DNA of 64,000 nt. Origin: Neophaeococcomyces mojaviensis. Its lineage: Eukaryota > Ascomycota > Eurotiomycetes > Chaetothyriales. The stretch's first letter is position 1; every line of letters starts with the position of its first letter. A model generated the notes under the pieces. The model saw nothing but the letters and a program-made list of their open reading frames with translations, was not told the origin of the DNA and ran no database searches. The stretch covers positions 248,001 through 312,000 of the forward strand of contig JAPDRQ010000004.1 of the NCBI GenBank assembly GCA_030247915.1. Reading direction: 5' to 3'. Made by a program: the position numbers and the translations under genes. Below are positions 11,853 to 21,924 of the stretch, piece after piece.

Positions 11853-13307
11853 ATGGGTACAGAAGCGCCATCTCAGCCCATACTCTCATCACGAAGTAGT
11901 CAGAACACATTACAAGCTGACGACATGTCTTCGTCAGTACCAAACCACGAAAAGCCAGTTGATACTTCAACGCCCCATACTGGAAGTCAGAATCAAACCT
12001 CGACCGCTGCCGTAACGAATGGAGCAAGTGAAAAGTCCGATATCGAGTCGCCACCAACGCAACCTCAGAAACCCTCCGGCATGCAAGCAGGTATACCACC
12101 ACCTCCGAACGGTGGATTAGTAGCCTGGCTGCAGGTTGTCGCAGGGTTCATGTTATTTTTCAACACCTGGGGCATCTTGAACACTTTCGGTGTTTACCAA
12201 ACCTACTACGAGACTGGCGCCCTCTTCACAGAGACTTCTAGCAATATATCTTGGATCGGCTCCATACAAGCGTATATGGTGCTTACTGTCGGGTTCTTCT
12301 CTGGACCCGTGTACGACCGCGGATATCTTCGCGCATTACTGATAGCCGGCAGCTTCGGCGTTGTTTTTGGTCACATGATGCTTTCGCTCTGCACGGAGTT
12401 CTGGCAAGTTCTTCTCGCTCAAGGCTTCTGTGTCGGTATGGGCGCTGGCTGTCTCTTTGTCCCTGCAGTGGCGATTCTTCCAACTTATTTTAATACGAAG
12501 ATTGGCCTTGCAATCGGCCTTGCAGCGGCGGGCAGCTCGATGGGGGGAGTCATCTATCCGATCGCCTTCTACAAGTTGATAGGTGAGGTCGGTTTCGGCT
12601 GGGCAACACGAATCATCGGCTTTATTGCGCTCGCTACCCTCCTTGTGCCGATCTTTGTGATGAAAATGCGATTCAAGCCACCCAAGGCCCGAAACCTGGT
12701 GGACCTCAGCGCGTTCACAGACCCGCCATTCATGGTCTTCACGATTGGGACAATGATTGGGTTCATCGGCCTATATGTCATGTTCTTTTACCTCTCCTAC
12801 TTTGCAGGCGAACGCCACATCACCAATGCAGCAATGTCGTTTTACATTGTGCCAATCTTCAATGCGGCTTCGACATTCGGACGAACACTTCCCAACGCCC
12901 TCTCTGACAAAACCGGACCACTAAATCTTATCGTCCCTGGTGCCATTGTTGTCGGAATCTTAACTCTCTGCATGCTGGCGGTCACATCCGAAGCAGGTAT
13001 CATCGTGATCGCTGTGCTGTTTGGATTCTTCAGCGGCGTTTTCATAGCCCTTCCACCAGTGTGTTTCGTCGCCTTGACGCAAGACAAGCGGCTGATCGGG
13101 ACAAGAATCGGCATGGGCTTTGGCATTTTCGGCTTTGGTGTCCTGTGTGGTGGTCCAGCAGCTGGGAGCATTCTGGGTGCCGACGAAGGAAATCTAAATT
13201 GGACGGGTCTTTGGGTATATGCCGGTGTCACTTTACTTGCCAGTGGTGTGATATTTGCCGCGCTGAGAGTTTGGAAGGCCGGTACCGCTCTGAAAGTTAA
13301 GATCTAA
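11853..13307 (+). CDS. Monocarboxylate-type MFS transporter
   Basis: Intronless, 484 codons. A hydrophilic, Ser/Pro-rich N-terminal tail of about 85 residues precedes PPPPNGGLVAWLQVVAGF, the hallmark entry into helix 1 of fungal monocarboxylate-transporter-like (MCT/Mch-type) carriers. Twelve hydrophobic segments follow, with the SWIGSIQAY stretch in helix 2 and GPVYDRGYLRALL in the helix 2-3 loop, both typical of this group. The likely role is uptake or export of a small organic acid across the plasma membrane. Fungal Mch proteins often do not move classic monocarboxylates, so the substrate is open. It lies on the same strand as the CoA-transferase and beside an iron-type dehydrogenase, fitting a catabolic block. 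Confidence 0.9.
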   Translation: MGTEAPSQPILSSRSSQNTLQADDMSSSVPNHEKPVDTSTPHTGSQNQTSTAAVTNGASEKSDIESPPTQPQKPSGMQAGIPPPPNGGLVAWLQVVAGFMLFFNTWGILNTFGVYQTYYETGALFTETSSNISWIGSIQAYMVLTVGFFSGPVYDRGYLRALLIAGSFGVVFGHMMLSLCTEFWQVLLAQGFCVGMGAGCLFVPAVAILPTYFNTKIGLAIGLAAAGSSMGGVIYPIAFYKLIGEVGFGWATRIIGFIALATLLVPIFVMKMRFKPPKARNLVDLSAFTDPPFMVFTIGTMIGFIGLYVMFFYLSYFAGERHITNAAMSFYIVPIFNAASTFGRTLPNALSDKTGPLNLIVPGAIVVGILTLCMLAVTSEAGIIVIAVLFGFFSGVFIALPPVCFVALTQDKRLIGTRIGMGFGIFGFGVLCGGPAAGSILGADEGNLNWTGLWVYAGVTLLASGVIFAALRVWKAGTALKVKI

Positions 13308-13784
13308 ATCTGCTGTGTTCGTTGGTTATTTGTTGAGCGTTTGGCGTGCATATCGAGGCATAAAGCATAATACACACTGGCATATTCTGGACAGCGAAAC
13401 CCGGGAGGTGGTTGGACGCTTCCGCTGCCGTCAGGAACACATAATGGATGTACAACCAAGGACATAATTTTGACAATAGAAGACTTCTGGGAGGACCTTA
13501 CCGCTTATCGGCTGGATTCTAGCCATACCTATATGGTCTTAAGGCTGTACAAAATACGAGTTGACCATGAACTGGTCGTTTGAGCGAAAAGCCTTGCTGA
13601 ATACAAACATGACAATTGAAACATGGGCAGACGCAACGTTCTCAGAATGAAGTCCGGGAGCAAGTCAGAGCGGACTACATGTAAAAATGATTCATGATGC
13701 TCGACAAAACCATCCACACAATATACAAAAGTTTTTTCTAGCTTAACAGCTCCAAAAATTCTTTCCGTTCTTCACGCAGCACTT
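13308..13784. other. Intergenic region between convergent genes
   Basis: A 477-bp gap between the stops of the MFS carrier and the iron-type dehydrogenase. No open frame or repeat of note is seen; it should hold two 3' untranslated regions. Confidence 0.6.
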
Positions 13785-15065
13785 TCACTCCACAACCATT
13801 TCTAGAATCTCGATTACTTGCTCCTTCTCCGTGATAGGCTTTGCATTCGTCTTCGCCCACTGATCTGTCAACGTATTCTTCGCCAAGCCCTCTAATTTGT
13901 CCCGCCCAACGCCGACATCCTTCAACGTCCTCGGCATCCCTAGCGCCCTAATGATCAGATCCAGGACGTCGCCTAAATCAGTATCCTCAAGACTCTTCCC
14001 ACTCTTCTGCATCAGATCTCTCACCTCCGCGATTTGAATTAGCACATCCCGGCAGATAGCCTGCCGTTCTATGTTTGCTTTCTGTATCGCGTTCCATTTA
14101 CATACTGCAGGCAACATGATGCAGCTTGTCTCGCCATGGCCGACGCCCAAAGGTCCGAGTTGGTGACCGATCGCATGGGATGCGCCAAGTGGTACACCTG
14201 AACCAACAGCACTCATCGCATCGATGACACCGAGCATGCTATCAAAGCGGGCATCGAGGTCATTCCCGTGTTCTTTCGTGTGTAGAAGACCAGAGACCAT
14301 TTTCTTCAAGCCACGTTCCGCTGCTTCATCGCCCTTAGGATTGGAATCTAGAGAGCAGAGTGTCTCGACGCAGTGGTCAATTGCGCGGACACCGGTTGAG
14401 AGGTAGACTTTCGAAGGCGTCGTAGTTGTGAGGTCTGGGTCCAGAATGACAAGACTAGGGTTTCGAGTCGGTGGTGTGAAGAGACATTTCTGGCCTGAGC
14501 CATCGGACCGGGTAGCGCCTGCTATGGATTGGAATTCGCCTCCCGAAAGAGTGGTCGGGATGGAGATGACTCGAACAGCTGGTGGTTTGAATTGGTCGGT
14601 TGAATACCCTTCAGAAGCAGAGTACATCGTTTCGAGATCCGCACTGGTCTTGATATCCGGATTTGCGAGCATCCATGCTATGAGCTTGGCGCCATCTGTT
14701 AAAGAGCCTCCACCAAGGGTTATCAGGATGTCTCTGTCGCTGATCGGCTTGTCTGAGAGGGCAGCGCGGGCTTTATTGGTGATTTCAACGACGGTATCCC
14801 ATGGTGTATGCGGCGGGATGCCTACGTGCGTGCCGACTAGCTTAACCTCGGGGCATTTATCTTTGATAGCGGCTTCTAGGCGAGAAAGCGCTTCGGTGTT
14901 GGTGGAAAGTGAGGTGGAGGCAATAATGAAGACGCGCTCGGCTGCTAGTGTTTGATTAAGGTGTGTCGCAGCGAGCTCATGAAAGCGGCCGCCATATGCA
15001 ATGTATGGCACTGGTCGGTCATCAAAAGCTGGTTCGAGCTTCTCGAGGCCATATGAGAAAGGCAT
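13785..15065 (-). CDS. Iron-type alcohol dehydrogenase / maleylacetate-reductase-like protein
   Basis: Intronless, 426 codons. The NAD(P)-binding glycine motif GGGSLTDGAK is at residues 118-127, followed by SIPTTLSGGE. The metal region reads GVRAIDH (225-231) and SHAIGHQLGPLGVGHGE (296 on). Compared with FucO-type enzymes, His231, His297 and His310 are present, but the first ligand Asp is replaced by Arg227. Loss of that Asp is also seen in maleylacetate reductases, which carry Asn there. The protein is probably cytosolic and either oxidises an alcohol or reduces a keto or ene acid. It ends towards the MFS carrier gene. Which reaction it serves cannot be told from sequence. Confidence 0.88.
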   Translation of the reverse strand: MPFSYGLEKLEPAFDDRPVPYIAYGGRFHELAATHLNQTLAAERVFIIASTSLSTNTEALSRLEAAIKDKCPEVKLVGTHVGIPPHTPWDTVVEITNKARAALSDKPISDRDILITLGGGSLTDGAKLIAWMLANPDIKTSADLETMYSASEGYSTDQFKPPAVRVISIPTTLSGGEFQSIAGATRSDGSGQKCLFTPPTRNPSLVILDPDLTTTTPSKVYLSTGVRAIDHCVETLCSLDSNPKGDEAAERGLKKMVSGLLHTKEHGNDLDARFDSMLGVIDAMSAVGSGVPLGASHAIGHQLGPLGVGHGETSCIMLPAVCKWNAIQKANIERQAICRDVLIQIAEVRDLMQKSGKSLEDTDLGDVLDLIIRALGMPRTLKDVGVGRDKLEGLAKNTLTDQWAKTNAKPITEKEQVIEILEMVVE

Positions 15066-15542
15066 AGCTGGTAAAGATTATTCTCGGTTTGTGTGATTAT
15101 GATGTATCTCCTTTACGATGAGTATCCGGGTATCTATGGAGCTGCTGTGACGTGACGTATTGAGATCAGACTATGAACTGACATATGATGGAGAATCAGT
15201 TTGGATCAGGACCAAAGTGTAGCCCTACCTATTTATCGAGACGCCTTGGTAACATTTCGCTTTCCGCACTGCTCCAAATACTGTCTCCATCTTTCGGATG
15301 TGAGGAAAGGTGGGGATCTGCAAACCGCGTCTTGAGCAAACATGATTGACATACATTAGTGGGTAACATGAGACAATGCTGGTAACAAAAAACGCTTGCT
15401 TCTTCGTTCAGGTTTGTCAATCAAAGGACGACTTCATTTCTGTACAAATTACAGAATACGGCCGTGCTGTATCAAATGCTGAATCCACTTCCAAAGTCCA
15501 GAAAATCGCACGCTATGGAAACAATGGAATGTTTAGGTCATG
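15066..15542. other. Intergenic region
   Basis: A 477-bp gap between the end of the HUT1 gene and the start of the iron-type dehydrogenase, both on the minus strand. It must hold the dehydrogenase promoter. No distinct element was identified. Confidence 0.5.
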
Positions 15543-16805
15543 TCAAGTCGTCTTTGGCTTTGCACGCCTCCCCTTCTCCCGTTGACTCAACCAACCCTCG
15601 GCCATGATACCTCCAAATACAAGCGCAACTCCGCCCCACTGATGTATCGTGAGCGACTTGCCGTACCATACGACACTAAGCACCATCGTGAGCATCTTCC
15701 TCGTCACTGTCACCGTGACAAGTACTAAGCTGCTGAAGCGCTCCAGTGTTGCAAAGATGAACAATTGACCTATTGCACCAGCTGCACAAAATAGGAGGAT
15801 ATCATTTAGAACTTTTGGATGGCGAGAGATAAATGCAAGCGCCTGGCTGAGTTCGTTTGTTGAAGACGTCGGAACAAATGATGGAAGAAGGAAGTATGGG
15901 ATAAGGGGGCTGATGAGGAGATAAGACGCTTGTAAAGCAACACCGATGAGATTGCTGGAGACCATCATCTGTGGGCCGCGCACAGCACCATATCGATGGG
16001 GTGACTTGAAGATGTGATCTTGAATCGTGTTCGTAAGGCCATCGAAGAGTAGATTGATGCCCAGTAGAGATAGGCCGTATATGGAGAATTTCTGTGCGTT
16101 CTTCGATGAGGCCATCTTACCAGGGCTCGGTGGGTGGTAGAGAGTGAAGACAGCGACACCAGCCGTAACAGCTAGAACGATGAGATACTTGCTGAGGGGG
16201 TATCGCTTATTGAAGAGAGTGACATGAAGGAACATTACTGGTAACAGCTTGCAAGACTTTGCCAGAACAAAGGTGAGGTAGTCGACGTGTGCAAGCGAAG
16301 CATAGCCGAAAGGCGAAGCTAGAGTAGTCGTGAGACTGACTAGTAAGAGCGGCGCAATGGCAGCTCTTGAGGGAAGAGGTGTATAGCTTCCAGTCGTGGC
16401 GAGAAGATAAACGCTCCCGCTAATAAAAGCGAAAAAGGCTTGAATTGTGTTGACGAAAATTGAATATCTAAAGTATTCGACCGGCCTGTTCTTTTCAGGA
16501 ATGAACGTCGTGGGTTCGGGCATATATGGTGTCTTCGTTATCCTTTCTTGGAGTAGGCCCCATGTCAAAAACGATGCATAAATTCCTGACACGCATATCA
16601 GAAGAGATATGATGCTACCTTGGGCTTGTGAAGATGAGGGCACCGTTCGCATTGACACAGAGTCTCTTCCTCGGGGTGTGTTGGTCTTGCCATATGTGCT
16701 GCCATTAGCATAATATGCTCTCTTTTCTGGTGTGTTAGGTAGAGTCTGCATGACTTCTCCTGAATCGATGCGCTGCATGGGCGACACTTGTTTTCGGCGA
16801 GGCAT
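15543..16805 (-). CDS. hut1: UDP-galactose transporter homologue HUT1 (SLC35B1-type)
   Basis: Single exon, 420 codons from the ATG at 16805. An upstream in-frame extension reaches 17060, but those 85 residues look like leader. After a charged N-terminus, helix 1 reads CVSGIYASFLTWGLLQERI, the most conserved signature of HUT1/SLC35B1. About ten hydrophobic segments follow, and the C-terminal half keeps VTVTVTRKMLTMVLSVVWY and HQWGGVALVFGG, typical of the drug/metabolite-transporter fold. The ending REKGRRAKPKTT is lysine-rich, as expected for an ER-resident protein. Known members sit in the ER; SLC35B1 exchanges ATP for ADP, and yeast Hut1 was linked to UDP-galactose. It is a housekeeping gene lying inside an accessory block. 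Confidence 0.88.
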   Translation of the reverse strand: MPRRKQVSPMQRIDSGEVMQTLPNTPEKRAYYANGSTYGKTNTPRGRDSVSMRTVPSSSQAQGSIISLLICVSGIYASFLTWGLLQERITKTPYMPEPTTFIPEKNRPVEYFRYSIFVNTIQAFFAFISGSVYLLATTGSYTPLPSRAAIAPLLLVSLTTTLASPFGYASLAHVDYLTFVLAKSCKLLPVMFLHVTLFNKRYPLSKYLIVLAVTAGVAVFTLYHPPSPGKMASSKNAQKFSIYGLSLLGINLLFDGLTNTIQDHIFKSPHRYGAVRGPQMMVSSNLIGVALQASYLLISPLIPYFLLPSFVPTSSTNELSQALAFISRHPKVLNDILLFCAAGAIGQLFIFATLERFSSLVLVTVTVTRKMLTMVLSVVWYGKSLTIHQWGGVALVFGGIMAEGWLSQREKGRRAKPKTT

Positions 16806-17585
16806 CTCGAACAATCGAAAGGTCTTAAAGAATGACTTGGGTTGGTATTCGCGATCTGAGGAAGGAGCGACGCGTGCTATGCGACCACAGGTGAACTGAC
16901 CGTCAGACTGCGATCTGTCAACAGTTATTGACATGGGACACTGGGGCCGGGCCGGAGATGAACCAAAGCTAATCCAAAGAAGCTTTGTTACTAGTGGTCG
17001 ATCTCCCGCTTCCTTGGCTTCGTGCTTTGGGCCAGAGACCTTCCTGTAAAGCATGTCCAACCATCTTCAGCCACTTCTCTGATAACTCTACATGGGGCAA
17101 CCCTGAACCACTCTGAGGCAGCTGATGTATTGTCCTTGTATGATACAGTCTAGTGTGGTCGCCACTTCTTGACATCAAGCTACTCTCAGCTCCTAACCGT
17201 CGAAAAGCTTTGCACGGATGTTCTGAGCGGAGCAATCGTGGAGCCAGCGAACTTGATCCAAGCCCTTCAGATCATCCTGCCGTTACGGCATGCAGCTTAC
17301 GAGGCTAGGTTCATCTCTCTCTGGCCTGGTGAGCCCGACGTCCTCGGCCCTCTTAATCAGCCAATGAGCTCGCGTACGTTCCGAGCCGACGAATCATATT
17401 TTGCTCCTTGGCGGCCAATAAGATTTTAATGTCTTCTTGCGGAACGAATCAATCAATGAAGATGAAAGATGTTTCAGTAATGACGATAGCAATCTTGAGC
17501 TCTGCTAGTCTGTGGCGTCTCAAGGCGTCTTTGGCAGCTTGAGATAACATCGAGATACTGAAAGTAAACGTGAATAACATACAAC
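16806..17585. promoter_or_regulatory. Divergent promoter, HUT1 / Zn2Cys6 regulator
   Basis: The 780 bp between two divergent start codons hold both promoters. The open frame running upstream of HUT1 is probably leader. A CCAAT-type word (ATTGG in reverse) is present on either strand, as expected by chance in this length. No element can be assigned with confidence. Confidence 0.4.
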
Positions 17586-19357
17586 ATGGTGACAAGAGAC
17601 ATTCAACACAGTGGAGCAAAGTCAAAATCAGGTTGCCGAACATGCAAGTAAGCCATACTCTTACGTACCTGTACGACACTTTTCTAAGCATTGCTGTGCC
17701 CAGAATACGAAAGGTCAAGTGCGACGAAGGCTTTCCAGTCTGCCACCGCTGCCATGCAACTGGCCGGAAGTGCGACGGCTACGGAGTTTGGGGTGGAGGA
17801 GAAAATGGACAGAGCCAGCATCTGGGCCCCTCAAAACAGTCTGTTGCTGTTCAAACTCGACGTTGTTTCATGACTCCACCAAGGGAACTCCCACGAACCT
17901 CAGTTTCATTTAACGAAAAATGCTGTCTCGACTGGTTCGCCCATCGAACAGCCATAAAACTGCCAGGAGTGTTCGCTCCAGACTTCTGGAAGACGACTCT
18001 GTTCCAAGTGAGCATCAACGAGCCAGCCGTCTTGCATGCCGTTATTGCTCTGAGCTCTACGCAAAGACGATATGTCTCTCCCTCAGATGATGTCAACCAG
18101 GAGGACATATTTGTATTACAACAGTATTCACAAGCTATTGTCTCTCTCCAAGCTCACCGCTTACGTGCTAACAAAGCATCAATACATGTAACTCTTATCA
18201 CGTGCCTAGTCTTCATATACATGGAGTTCCTCCGTGGGCACTACAGAACTGGGCTCATCCACTTGGAGCATGGACTGAAACTGCTGCAGCAGATTCAAGA
18301 TTCGACCAATGTAGTCCAAATTGTATCATCAAAGAATCTCTCGATTGAGGAAAGAGTTACAGGCATGTTCAGAAGAATCTATATGCAAGCGAGACTATTT
18401 GACCAGGACCTTGCCTACCTTCCCACTCTTTTACCAAGACTTCGAACCAAAGACGAGAGCAACTATTTCACCTCTAGCAGTCAAGCTAGACAGTGTTTGG
18501 AGAACTTGCTGCTCCGGATCGTCGATCTACAGGATCGATATCGTCAACTTCAATTATCGCCGACCAGCCAACCCGTCCCGCCTCATTCTGCCCTACAGAA
18601 CAGCCAAGCTGATATTATAGAGGACCTCAACATCTGGTTCGAGATGCATACGTCTAAGCTGAGCAAACACAATAAATCGACCAAATTTCTCCATACTTTC
18701 GCTCGCAAACTCTTAGACGTCTACTACACAATGGCTAATATTATGCTTGCTACCGCCACCAGGACCTGCGAAATGGACTACGACAAGCATACCTTGTCTT
18801 TTACATCCATTGTCAATCAATCTCTGGGACTGTATGAGCTCGTTTCTCCCCTAAAACTCACTGATCAAAACATCATTGCCTTACTTCAGCACGACCTGCG
18901 AAGATTCAAGTCAACTGATTCCATTGTCGAAATGGGCTGGATACCAGGTCTTTATTATACAGCCATAAAGTGCCGAATTCCATGGATACGACGCCAGGCC
19001 ATCCAGCTATTGAAATCTACCTCCCACAAGGAGGGTATAGCAGATTCGACGCTGGCGGTGACTATTGCGGAGAAAGTGATGGAAATTGAGGAACAGGATT
19101 TCTATGATAATGAAACTGCCGCCGCGTTAAATGGAATTGACATTTTCGCACCTGAAGAGTCGGGAATACACCAATGGTCTACGGTTGTTCCGCTGCCAGA
19201 GTCACACCGGATTCAAGACGTGAAGGTTGAGCTACCAGAAGACGCAGAGGGACAACTCAGATTGACGTGTTATCGAAATCAAGACTATGGCGAGCTAGGG
19301 ATGATCATGTGCGCTTATGATGTCGCCACTCAGAGTTGGACTCGAGAAGCTACATGA
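17586..19357 (+). CDS. Zn2Cys6 transcription factor
   Basis: Two exons, 17586-17647 and 17704-19357, give 571 residues. The 56-nt intron interrupts the zinc cluster. Spliced, the motif is GCRTCKIRKVKCDEG then PVCHRCHATGRKC, with cysteines at 17, 20, 27, 34, 37 and 44 in C-x2-C-x6-C-x6-C-x2-C-x6-C spacing. Lys21, Arg23 and Lys24 are in the usual DNA-contact positions. Residues from about 85 onward match the fungal-specific TF domain of the Fungal_trans_2 type (FNEKCCLDWFAHRTAIKLPG, then HAVIALSSTQRRY). It should bind CGG half-sites in the nucleus. It may regulate the adjacent SDR gene or the catabolic genes upstream, but that is inference from position only. Confidence 0.9.
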
Positions 19358-19439
19358 GGCGTCAATTGAGATGCATGAACGAAAGAACAAACCGAAACTA
19401 CGGACTTCAACCACAACCACGTTCTTCTTCATTACTAAT

Positions 19440-20495
19440 CTAGTACGTAAAATTCTCACCAACCAACTCCTCACTGACCTTCCAAAGCTTCTTCGCAATC
19501 TCTTTGTCAGTTGCATATGCTGGTGCCTTCATAACCTGACAATTATTCAAAAACAGTGTCCCCTGCTCTTGTCCGAGGTCCGCCTCTGCCAACCTTGGAT
19601 CACACGCGGCAACCAGCGTGGTACTGGCCCCAGCCTGTAAAGTTTTGTATGGGGACCGACTATGCATTTTCGCATACCATGCCTGGTCGAGATGCCTTGC
19701 CAGCTCACTCTTCATCTCGCCTGGGTGTAATGCTACACTCAATACGCCATGCTTTTCAAACACTTTCTGGTTCACACCGGTTGAGAAGGCAATGTTTGCG
19801 GTCTTGCTCGACCCGTATGCAGCCAAGGGCATGTATGTATCCTTCTCGGTGACTTGCAATTCAGCAGCTCGCATTATTGCCAGGTTTGGCTTTTGAGAAT
19901 CAGGAATTTCAGATGTTGGCTTCGACCAGTCGAGGTCCGAGAAACGGATGGGCGAGACGTATGTGCTGAGACTGCTAATATTGACCACACGAACCGAGCC
20001 GCGCGCAGCGTTTTGAGCAGCGGCTATGAGTTTTGGCATGAGGAGATTGGTCAGAAGGAAATGGCCAATGTGGTTGGTTGCCAGGTGCATCTCGATTCCT
20101 TCTTTGGTGAGAGTTCGCTCGGGGAGGGCCATGACGGCGGCGTTGTTGACGAGGAGGTCGATGGTAGGGATGTCAGTCCAGCTAAGGACCTCCGAGGCAG
20201 CCGTTTTGACTGACTCTTGAGATGAGAGGTCCAGGGGAAGAAAACGGTATGTGACCGAGGGATAAGTCTGGCTAAGGGCATCGATACATTCTTGAACCTT
20301 GGAAGTAGAGCGCCCAGCAAAGATGAGGTGAGAAGGAGATTGAGAGGCGAAGGCTTCAGCAGTGGTGTAGCCGATGCCTTTTCGATTGACCCCCGTGATG
20401 AGGATGGTACGGTCCTTGATGAAGGCAGGGAAGGCAGCGGCTGCAGTGATGCCTTCAGTGTTTGCATCAAAGTTCGGATTTGCTATGGGAGACAT
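19440..20495 (-). CDS. Short-chain dehydrogenase/reductase
   Basis: Intronless, 351 codons. The cofactor motif is TGVNRKGIG at residues 34-42, NNAA is at 117-120, a catalytic serine lies in NISSLS (174-175) and the active-site pair is Tyr227-x3-Lys231 in YGSSK. AGRS at 60-63 after the second strand suggests NADP preference. The overall look is that of retinol-dehydrogenase/WWOX-like fungal SDRs with an extended C-terminal substrate loop. It has no signal peptide and should be soluble. It is convergent with the Zn2Cys6 regulator gene, 82 bp apart, which often marks a regulator and its target in fungi. The substrate is unknown. Confidence 0.92.
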   Translation of the reverse strand: MSPIANPNFDANTEGITAAAAFPAFIKDRTILITGVNRKGIGYTTAEAFASQSPSHLIFAGRSTSKVQECIDALSQTYPSVTYRFLPLDLSSQESVKTAASEVLSWTDIPTIDLLVNNAAVMALPERTLTKEGIEMHLATNHIGHFLLTNLLMPKLIAAAQNAARGSVRVVNISSLSTYVSPIRFSDLDWSKPTSEIPDSQKPNLAIMRAAELQVTEKDTYMPLAAYGSSKTANIAFSTGVNQKVFEKHGVLSVALHPGEMKSELARHLDQAWYAKMHSRSPYKTLQAGASTTLVAACDPRLAEADLGQEQGTLFLNNCQVMKAPAYATDKEIAKKLWKVSEELVGENFTY

Positions 20496-21264
20496 CTTGT
20501 GGTGGTGTTGTAGGTAGATACTGGTTTTTGAGTCTGTTCAAAGGTTCAATTTATGAGAGAATTGATAAGATCCTGTGTTCAGCGGCCGTGGTTCCAGCAT
20601 ACTTATATACTATCATGCCAACGGACTTGTCGGCCAAGCCGCACAGGACTACAAGGATCGGCCCATTGAATGCGGCAAGATGACCTCCCGCATCGAAGAC
20701 ATCTGGGTCGTTTTGAGGGAAATGCACTGCAAGGATTTCACTAAGCTAGCTATATTCACACTGCAGAGGGAGGAAAAGGGTCTTTTACCTGGAAGAATAG
20801 TCGTAAATCATTGGTTGCTTCGCATTTGCTACGTTCTGATTGGTACGCGACGTGCTGCGGAGCAGTTTCCAGGAAGTGGGACGCTTCAGTAACAGCGAGC
20901 TGCGATGTGCAGTAACAACATGAATCGTGAGCCATTTCCCTGCCTTACCCACTGCTTGCAAAGCGAAGACTCTCTGGTATGGTGTTGATACGAGGTCAAA
21001 AGCAGAAGAGCAGCACCAAATGGTCAACATTTGGATGATGAAGCCGTCTAATACTTGCCAAGCACCTTAAGCATTATGTTTCGCAGCACGGAGAAGACGA
21101 CACGTCCGGACATGCGCAATGAAAATCAGGCCGTCAGGCAATCTTAGCATAATTTATCTAGTTTCACTTTTGAGTCAATGAACAAATCCTAACTCTAAAA
21201 TCGTGCGCCTCTACAGTTTTTCCTAGAAAAACCGTTTCCTGTATTTGCAGCGAAAATTCACATA
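20496..21264. other. Divergent intergenic region, SDR / SEN15
   Basis: About 770 bp between two divergent genes. A TATA-like ATACTTATATACTA stretch lies near 20600. Short open frames here are incidental. No other feature is supported. Confidence 0.45.
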
Positions 21265-21924
21265 ATGCCTTCCAAACCCAACAAACCACAACCCTCAGCA
21301 ATATCATCATTCATATCCTCCGCGGACACAAAATCACCACGCGAGGCTCTGGCCCTAGAAATCTTCCACAACCTCCGTTATCAACATCGCTGGACCGATC
21401 TCAAGCTCCACTCTCTGTCACCTCCGCCATTATTAACCCAAGCACCATCAGATTCTCATTCACAATCGCCAAATCGAAATAAATCCCCGACAGGCCGGAG
21501 CAAGTCTCCAGCACGAGATGACACGATATACCTAATCTCAGGACAACCGCCAAGGACCATGTACGTGCACCCAGACCTGCAGAAGCGGATGCTGAGGGAC
21601 GGCATTGACGAGACAGCGGTGGAGGGGCAACGGGAATGGGTAATTCCGCTTTCCGTCGGCGAGAAGTGGACGCTCAAGCGCTTCTGCCACGTGTTCAATG
21701 GGTTGCCGGAGAGGGAGCCGGTGCGTGTAAGACCAAGCGCGAGTGAAACCACGGAGGCGGCAGCAGGGGCTACGACAAACAGTGAAAGCAATTCCGAATT
21801 TGAATGGAAGGATAACAAGCGCGTGATATTGGGTATGCTGGCGCATAACGGGATGGGTGGAGACGGAACAGTGGCATATTACATTGTGCAGGAGGGCGAG
21901 GTAAAGCCGCGACAGAATGGGTAA
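21265..21924 (+). CDS. sen15: tRNA-splicing endonuclease subunit Sen15-like protein
   Basis: Intronless, 219 codons. The fungal Sen15 domain is recognised from ALEIFHNLRYQHRWTDLKLH at its start, TMYVHPDLQ in the middle, EWVIPLSVGEKWTLKRFC, and the end block GDGTVAYYIVQEGEV. Two low-complexity insertions rich in Ser, Pro and Thr (about residues 52-80 and 155-175) separate the conserved parts. In yeast, Sen15 is a non-catalytic subunit that pairs with a catalytic subunit in the heterotetrameric endonuclease, which cuts introns from pre-tRNA. Start and stop are unambiguous. It is a housekeeping gene marking the end of the accessory block. Confidence 0.85.
   Translation: MPSKPNKPQPSAISSFISSADTKSPREALALEIFHNLRYQHRWTDLKLHSLSPPPLLTQAPSDSHSQSPNRNKSPTGRSKSPARDDTIYLISGQPPRTMYVHPDLQKRMLRDGIDETAVEGQREWVIPLSVGEKWTLKRFCHVFNGLPEREPVRVRPSASETTEAAAGATTNSESNSEFEWKDNKRVILGMLAHNGMGGDGTVAYYIVQEGEVKPRQNG

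Noticed and set aside
16806..17060. 85-residue N-terminal extension of HUT1
   Set aside because: HUT1 proteins of filamentous fungi are about 400-430 residues; the 420-residue form from 16805 fits, and the extension has no conserved feature.
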